Assembly: GCA_036346405.1 (NCBI GenBank) | Contig: CM070550.1 | Location: forward strand, 13,178,115 to 13,242,114 | DNA: 64,000 nucleotides | Origin: Phyllostachys edulis | Lineage: Eukaryota > Streptophyta > Magnoliopsida > Poales > Poaceae | Direction of reading: 5' to 3' | In this document: piece by piece, positions 58,392-64,000 of the stretch | Layout: each line of letters starts with the position of its first letter | Numbering within the stretch: position 1 is the first letter of the stretch | Position numbers and translations under genes: made by a program | The notes under the pieces: generated by a model | Databases searched by the model: none | Told to the model about the DNA's origin: nothing | Seen by the model: the letters and a program-made list of their open reading frames with translations, nothing else

Positions 58392-60403
58392 TTACGGCCA
58401 AGACCTCTTTGGAAGCATTGGCTTGATGCTTTTGGCCCTTTGCCTTGTTCTTGGATTTCTTGGCCTTCTTATCCTTCTTCTTGCCACCTTCACCAGTCTC
58501 TTGAGGGTGCTGGTCATCTCGATCGATGATTTTGGTCCATTCGATCGCTTCATCGCCAGCCGCGCATCGGCCACCATATCAAAGAGTTCAAAGAACAAGA
58601 GCAAGGGATTCAAAGCGATGTCCTCTGGATCCTTCTGCATGGACTCCTGCGGAAGGCTCGATATGAGATGAGTCGAAGCTCAGAATCGAATTGCAAACCT
58701 GAGTGAAACGCTTGATGAATTGGTGTAGTGTTTCGTCGTCATTTTGTCGCATCCGGTGTAGGACGTCCTCCTTTCCAGGGCGATGATACGTGCCCTGGAA
58801 ATTGGCCAGCAATAGATCGCAGAGATGTTGCCACGAGTTCGACGGGTTGGTTTAATAACCATGATCGAGCAGACCCTTCGAGCACAATCGGAAGGTAATT
58901 CGCTATGATGCGCTCTCCTCCTCTTACTGCTCGAACAGCGGTCGTGTAGATCTGAAGAAATTCGATGGGATTTTAAGACCCATCAAACTTCTCCATGTTC
59001 CCTGGTCAAAACCGCAGCGGCCAGTGAACTGTTCGGAGGTCAGGCGAGAACGCCTGACATCCAGTAATCACGTCGTAACGCCTCCTTTGTAGAAAAGAGG
59101 GGTTGACGTCGCCAGGTGATCGTACTCGACGATACCCAGCAAGGGGTGAATCTAACTTATGGAAAGTCTCGATCCTACGAGGGTAATACTCCTCGTATTT
59201 TGTCTGCTGTTGCAGACCTCTGGGTCGGAGCGGTGAATGATCACCTCTCCTAGGAGCTTTATATTTGTTAGTCGTTCGAGGAACTCTTTTCCGGCTTAGG
59301 GAGCGATGCACCTTACGGCGATCTCCAAGCGGTGAGTTATTCAAACGACTGTAAGCTGATGGAGTCGTACTTCCACAACTTCCAGGATGATGTCGGCGAG
59401 GACGTTCGAGCCTGTTCAACATACTCCGCAACCTTCGTGCGATCTCTTTAGCGAAGAGATCATAGCCAGGTGCTTGGGCAAGTTCTCGAGATGGGTTCTC
59501 GAGCAAATCGTTGATACACTGAAGTTCCTGAGCTTCTTCCGACTGGTATTGAGTGCGCCTAGGTAATTTTCTCTGGGTCGCAACTCGTTTCCGTCGGATT
59601 GTTTCAGAATCATTCATACCTGATCCTTGGGCTTGCCTTCGCGAAGTGCGAAGATCTCGAGAATTTCTCGCACGCTCATCAGAGTATTGACTCTGTTCAT
59701 CGCCGGAGGTGTCCTTGTCATTGCCACGAGCGGTCGCAGGTTGTGATCCTCGGGGAGTGTCCTCAGCCTTGTCTCTAGGAGAGTTATTGCTACCTGAGGG
59801 CAAGACGAAGACTTCCCGTTGATGATCTCCACTTGCGCTAGAGACCTCCTTGCTTGAGGAGTCATCGAATGACACCATCTGCGACTTGGAGTAAACCGCT
59901 CCAGGAAGGGGAATTCCAGGTTATAACTGTCTCCGTCGACGAGTCCTGCGTTGGGATGGTCGAATTCGCAGGAAGAGCATATTCGATTGCATCCTTGGCT
60001 GGACTAGCTAGAGAGAGAGAATCACCAGATGCTGATGAAGATCCGGAATTACGGCTTCCAAGAGCTGTCACGTCAGTCGAATCGCCTCAGTGGACTTGAC
60101 ATTTGGAGAGGAACCTCGCCATGCCCCGAAGTCCGCTTTGGGACAGCCCTCATTGTGGTCGGATTGACTCTTGCCCTCTCGAGGAAGCCGGTTCCCATCT
60201 CGATTTAATAGTTGTGGGGGATAAGGATCCCTCCTCAACTCCATCGGTGGTAAAATCTCATGGAGAAAGATCTCCCAAGGCGACATCACCATCGGCTGAT
60301 GCATCACTCGGCTCATAGTCGAAACCGCATCCATGTCGATATCTCCAGAATCGGCCAAGTCGAACCGCTTCTCCTCGCTCCACTCTCCCCGCCATGAGAG
60401 CAT
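58392..60403 (-). pseudogene. gag of the Tat-like element
   Basis: The ATG at 60403 lies about 40 bp downstream of the primer site. The N-terminal half is Ser/Arg-rich. A long open stretch (59878-59006) includes EAQELQCINDLLENPSRELAQ and an Arg-rich block. It ends with a stop, then the core reads PGNMEKFDGS, a stop, NPIEFLQIYTTAVRAVRGGERI, NYLPIVLEGSARSWL and FIKRFTQVCN, the retrotransposon gag domain. A Lys/Arg-rich tail follows to 58392. At least three stops or frame changes are present. Gag would form the particle. This copy cannot. Confidence 0.8.
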
Positions 60404-60443
60404 GAGAATTGAAGGACGGCGAAAGTCGATGACTTGAAGATCC

Positions 60444-60460
60444 CCACGGACGGCGCCAAC
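60444..60460 (-). other. primer-binding site of the Tat-like element
   Basis: On the minus strand GTTGGCGCCGTCCGTGGGG lies 4 bp inside the LTR end. The nested element has TTGGTGCCGTCCGTGC at the same place. Confidence 0.7.
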
Positions 60461-60464
60461 CGCT

Positions 60465-61249
60465 TGTGTTTCAGACCGAACTTATGTAAAGATTGTTTGA
60501 TTCGAGGGGTTCCTCTAGGCTCAAAATCACACGTAGATGGAGACACGATTTTATATAGGTTCGGGCCTTCTCCTGGGAGAATAACAACCATACTCCTGTG
60601 TGTATGTATTGAGTATGCTAGATTACAAGATCGAGCCAAAGCAAACTAGAGTATTGTGCTTCTAGGTGGTTTTCTCCTTTCTCCTCCCTACCCTGATAAT
60701 TCTTGCCTTTTATACTATCTCCGGGGTGCGCCGTTGGATCTTCAGAATAAAGGTCACCTTAACACACCAGATCGTGGAGCCATTATCGGAGGTTATTACA
60801 GGAGTTGTAACGTTCCCACGTCGCCAGGCAATTATCATCATAACATGGAGTTAAATCATGTCATATATCGTGAATAACAAAGATAATTAATTGCTCATAT
60901 CCTTGGATACGGTACATAAGATTTCTCGATCGACTAGACCCACATGTCTCGGAGTCTTGTCGACTAAGGACCGGTCAGAGAAGGGCTTACGACCGGTGTT
61001 GGTCGAGGAGAGCCACGACCACGATCGATCGTAGTAGAGCTTACGATCACGGATAGTCGAGAAGGCTTAAGACTATGGGGTAGTCGGGAAGATCCTCGAC
61101 TACGGTGGTGGTCGAGGAGAACTTACGACTTCCAAATTTTCTCCTTATGAATATTAAGGGGTATACTCAAGAGTTTATAATGATGTTATTATTATCTATA
61201 ATATGAATTATAGATATATAATAAAATGAGGATTGTTATATCCTCGTTA
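60465..61249 (-). repeat. 5' LTR of the Tat-like element
   Basis: It matches 40397-41198 with small indels. The plus-strand end reads CCTCGTTA instead of CCTCGTCA, a change in the terminal CA. It contains the palindromic units at 60960-61130. Confidence 0.92.
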
Positions 61250-61252
61250 ATT

Positions 61253-61707
61253 TGTAACATCCTAATTTTCCTCAAGTTTAAAAATATTTTTGAGTAGTTT
61301 AGTTATGTAGAAAAACACATCAAAGTTTTATTTGAATTGAAATAAATCTTAATATGAACTTTCAAAAGCAATATAATTTAATATGATTAATGTCTATTTC
61401 AACTAAGGTAAAAATTATTTTATTTGGATTCTATGTGCTTGGATATATTTTCTAGAATTTTTCCAAGTATATTTGCTATTTTCTATTCGTTATTTGTATT
61501 TTCAGTATTTTCTAAATTGGAAAATGTATTTAAATCTCAGAAAATGCTCGTGGGCCTAATCCCTAATCCTTGGCCCAGTCCAATCTGCTTCATGTCTAAT
61601 CCCAAGGCTCACATACCCTCTCGCTCGCCTTTTGTTCTCACCGCCAAAGTGGACTCCCACTTTGTCTGCCGCCCTCACCTCCCTTCGTCCTCCTCGCGTG
61701 AGCCTCG
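61253..61707 (+). repeat. 3' LTR of the older gypsy element, truncated
   Basis: It starts TGTAACATCCTAATTTTCC, the same LTR start style as at 5863 (inverted) and 13482 (inverted). It stops at 61707, where P450 intron sequence begins. The gag and polypurine tract belonging to it lie at 39001-40394. Confidence 0.75.
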
Positions 61708-62476
61708 TACTCCAGTGATTTATGCCAAGCTATGAACTGGCTCAGCATCAATCATAGCAGAAACGTAAGCAATAAACTGAGAGAGAAGTCCTAATTAACT
61801 TGCTTTCAGAGAGAGAAAAGTAGAAGAACTCACCCCACAAAGAGCCGCGGATCATGGCATCGCAGATAGACCTCTCTCGCTCGCTTCCGCAGTGAGCAAA
61901 GACGCCTATCATGCTTTTTCTTTCGCTCTCGCCGCCGCCGTTCAAATTATGCCGCTCAAGGCCGATCACCGCCGCAGAACGCTGCCCTTCGCTCTCACCG
62001 CGGCCGTGATCTTGTTCTCACGCCAACACGCCGAACCACCGCAAAGATGGCAGTAGTCCCACAGTTGGCCGTGCCGAAGGCGGATGATCTCGCCAACCAC
62101 CTTCTTGAACTCCCCGGCCTCCACCGACATGTCCGTGGTTCGTCCGCTTCGACGAAGTTGTTTTGGTTCTGCGGCGATGGTTCCATCAGACGCCGAGCGA
62201 GAGCTCGAATGGCCTCGCCACCGGATAGGCGCAAGGCCGCCGGGCGGCGTAGGCGCGAACATCCGCCGCACTATGGTGCGCACTCTCGGCGAGATGACGC
62301 CAGACATGAGGTTACACGGTGCGCGGAGAGGAGCTGCACGGCGGCGACGCTGGCGGAGGTTGCGCCAAGACGGGCCAGAAGCCGACGTGGCGAGCATGGT
62401 GCCGCTTGAGGGACACGAGCAAGCGCGTGGGGAACCGCGGGCGGTTGGCGCGACACGCCGGTTCGTGAAGCACTCG
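61708..62476 (-). pseudogene. CYP81A-like P450 copy C: part of intron and exon 1, truncated
   Basis: 61708-62476 is a diverged direct copy of 36112-36870. It holds the first 126 bp of the intron, the donor (GGGGTGAGTT at about 61830-61840) and the 3' two thirds of exon 1. On the minus strand pieces such as FGVR-like, TDMSVEAGEFKKVVGEII, VRTMVRRMF and VQLLSAHRV can be read in different frames. The copy has many small indels and no exon 2. At 62477 a CACTA terminus cuts the exon before the membrane-anchor codons. It is dead, but shows that the P450 was tandemly or segmentally copied. Confidence 0.85.
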
Positions 62477-63112
62477 CACTACTACAAAAAGCTAATATCG
62501 ACGTCTCATCACGCATTTGTTGACCAAAACCGCTTGTAGATATTTCAATCACGCACGGTTTTGGTTTAGAGACCGCTCGCGCATCGGGCCGCGCTTAAAA
62601 ACCGCTCGTGAAGAGGTATATCACGACGGTTCATTTTGAAACCGTCAGGAGGTATCGCACGGTTCTCAACACGAACCGCTCGTGATATTATCAAGATCAC
62701 TGACGGTTTTAAAACACAACCGCTCAGGAAGTATCGCTGCACGGTTCTAACAATAACCGCTCGCGATAATATCGCCATGACTCCACGGCCCCATCCGCCG
62801 GCCCCCGTCGCCTTCATCCGCCGCCTCGATTAAATGCGCTCCGCCTTCGCCTCGCCTCACGCCCGAATTTATTCCTTGTTTGATAAAAGGATCATCCGCC
62901 ATCCAAGATGATCATCCCCACATACTTATAAAATTAAAAATGTAATGGCTGCCTCTTCCTCGTCAGCCAAGATCGATGGCCTTCCCGGCCTCACTGCATT
63001 TGCACCTCTCTCTTGTAGATTGAACCGGTCATGGAAGAACACTGCTTGATTATAGGTTTCGCTGGAGGTGAAGTTAATATATTTAATTATATGTTGAATT
63101 ATTGCGCTTCTC

Positions 63113-63189
<77 letters not shown>

Positions 63190-64000
63190 GACGGTTTTGT
63201 GGAAAACAAAATCTAGTTTGAGGTGAAGTTACAATTAATATTAATTATATCGTAACGAAGCGCTAACGGGTCGGTGGACGATTTCAGCTTCGTCACGATC
63301 AGAACTGTCTCGATGCCGACACCGCCGCTTATGAAGTATTGCGATGGAGATAGCAAATTACCTTCGCCACTAGAAAAACCTTGTTTAATTATAGGTTTCG
63401 CTTTTTAATATAAACATGTAATTTCTTCACATGTCATGTAAGTGTATATACTTGAGAAAAAACATTTGACGGACGGTTCCATAATGGAACCGCTCGTGAT
63501 ATGTCCTATATCACGCATTTGTTCCATTATGGAACCGCTCGCGATGATATCACCGACGGTTCCATAATAGAACCGCTCGATAAGTCTTTATAAGTAGGAG
63601 CTAGCACAGCTTGCCGCTAGAGTTTGCGCCTAACTCGCCACTCCTCGCCGCCTTACTTCGCCCGCTCCTCGCTGCCGCCGACGCCGCTTATTCTTCCTGT
63701 TGCCGACGGTTAGGTAGACACGGTGATGACCGCAAAAGACACTCAGACGATAAGAGTGTCTTTTGCAATACACATCAAGCAGCCACAACCACGGTGACGC
63801 CCAAACTCGCCACTCCCGCCTCCGGCCGCTAGGGTTTGCGCCCGCCCTAACTCCGCTCCTCCCCACCTCGACGCCGCCGACTGACCTACTGTCACGCCGC
63901 CTGACCCCTTTGCATCCCGCTAGGGCCCCGCCGCTTTGCTTTCCCATCCTCCTCTATTCTCCTCTAGATCTCGTTAGCTTAATGTCTTTTGTTGAGTTTG
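62477..64000. mobile_element. third CACTA element, left end only, running off the window
   Basis: It starts CACTACTACAAAAA inside P450 copy C. The next 300 bp (62500-62780) carry inverted ACGGTTTT/AACCGCTCGTGA motifs like those of the inner CACTA. A second such block is at 63465-63590. No transposase coding text appears before the window ends. 63600-63950 is GC-rich and leader-like. The right end and the target duplication cannot be seen. Confidence 0.75.
63108..63185. repeat. (TC)n(TA)n compound microsatellite
   Basis: About 17 CT units are followed by about 20 TA units. Confidence 0.95.

Larger units (their letters stand above)
40397..61249 (-). mobile_element. Tat/Retand-like Ty3/gypsy retrotransposon, 20.9 kb including a nested element
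   Basis: LTRs lie at 40397-41198 and 60465-61249. The target duplication ATTTG is at 40392-40396 and 61250-61254. On the minus strand the order is LTR, primer site, gag, protease, reverse transcriptase, RNase H, a second RNase H, integrase, a long 3' region, polypurine tract, LTR. The extra archaeal-type RNase H and the long antisense gene in the 3' region are marks of the Tat lineage. Without the nested 7.7-kb insert the element is about 13.1 kb. Coding regions carry stops and frameshifts. Confidence 0.92.

Overview
This window is plant nuclear DNA, most likely from a grass and probably a panicoid (inference). The grounds are a CYP81A-type cytochrome P450 with one intron, CACTA transposons with ACACTCGGGAA- and GACGGTT-type subterminal repeats, Mutator-like elements, and very large Ty3/gypsy elements inserted in one another. 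There are no bacterial operons, rRNA, tRNA or CRISPR arrays. Almost everything is transposable-element sequence around one host gene family.

Layout. 1-5863: the 5' half of a minus-strand Ty3/gypsy element (protease, gag, leader, primer site, about 3-kb LTR). 5864-11821: mostly unassigned DNA with a SINE-like copy, a 1.3-kb Pack-MULE-like element with about 130-bp inverted ends, and a small foldback MITE. 11822-29987: an 18.2-kb CACTA element (target duplication ACT). Its transposase gene is split by a second, 9-kb CACTA element (16912-25881, target duplication GAG) whose two genes run on the minus strand. Inverted LTR fragments and a large hairpin lie in its left arm. 29988-37133: a CYP81A region. 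It holds a 3'-end copy fused in frame to a MuDR-like N-terminal ORF, then the main two-exon P450 gene (35127-37133, minus). 39001-61707: three generations of LTR retrotransposons. An old gypsy element (gag at 39.0-40.3 kb, 3' LTR at 61.25-61.7 kb) was hit at its polypurine-tract/LTR junction by a 20.9-kb Tat/Retand-like element (40397-61249, target duplication ATTTG). That element was hit by a 7.7-kb non-coding LTR element packed with tandem arrays (43147-50877, target duplication CTCGA). 61708-64000: a third P450 fragment, cut by the end of a third CACTA element that runs off the window.

How it fits together. The only plausible host gene is the CYP81A-like P450. Its second exon is clean, but its GC-rich first exon carries many 1-2-base losses that look more like consensus errors than decay. 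The most interesting items are the MULE-P450 in-frame chimera, the multi-exon gene running antisense inside the Tat-like retrotransposon and split by the nested element, the four unrelated tandem arrays in one small LTR element, and the composite build of the inner CACTA. I found no convincing wholly new system. All element boundaries were read by eye from terminal motifs and target-site duplications. Family names rest on motif recognition, without database searches.
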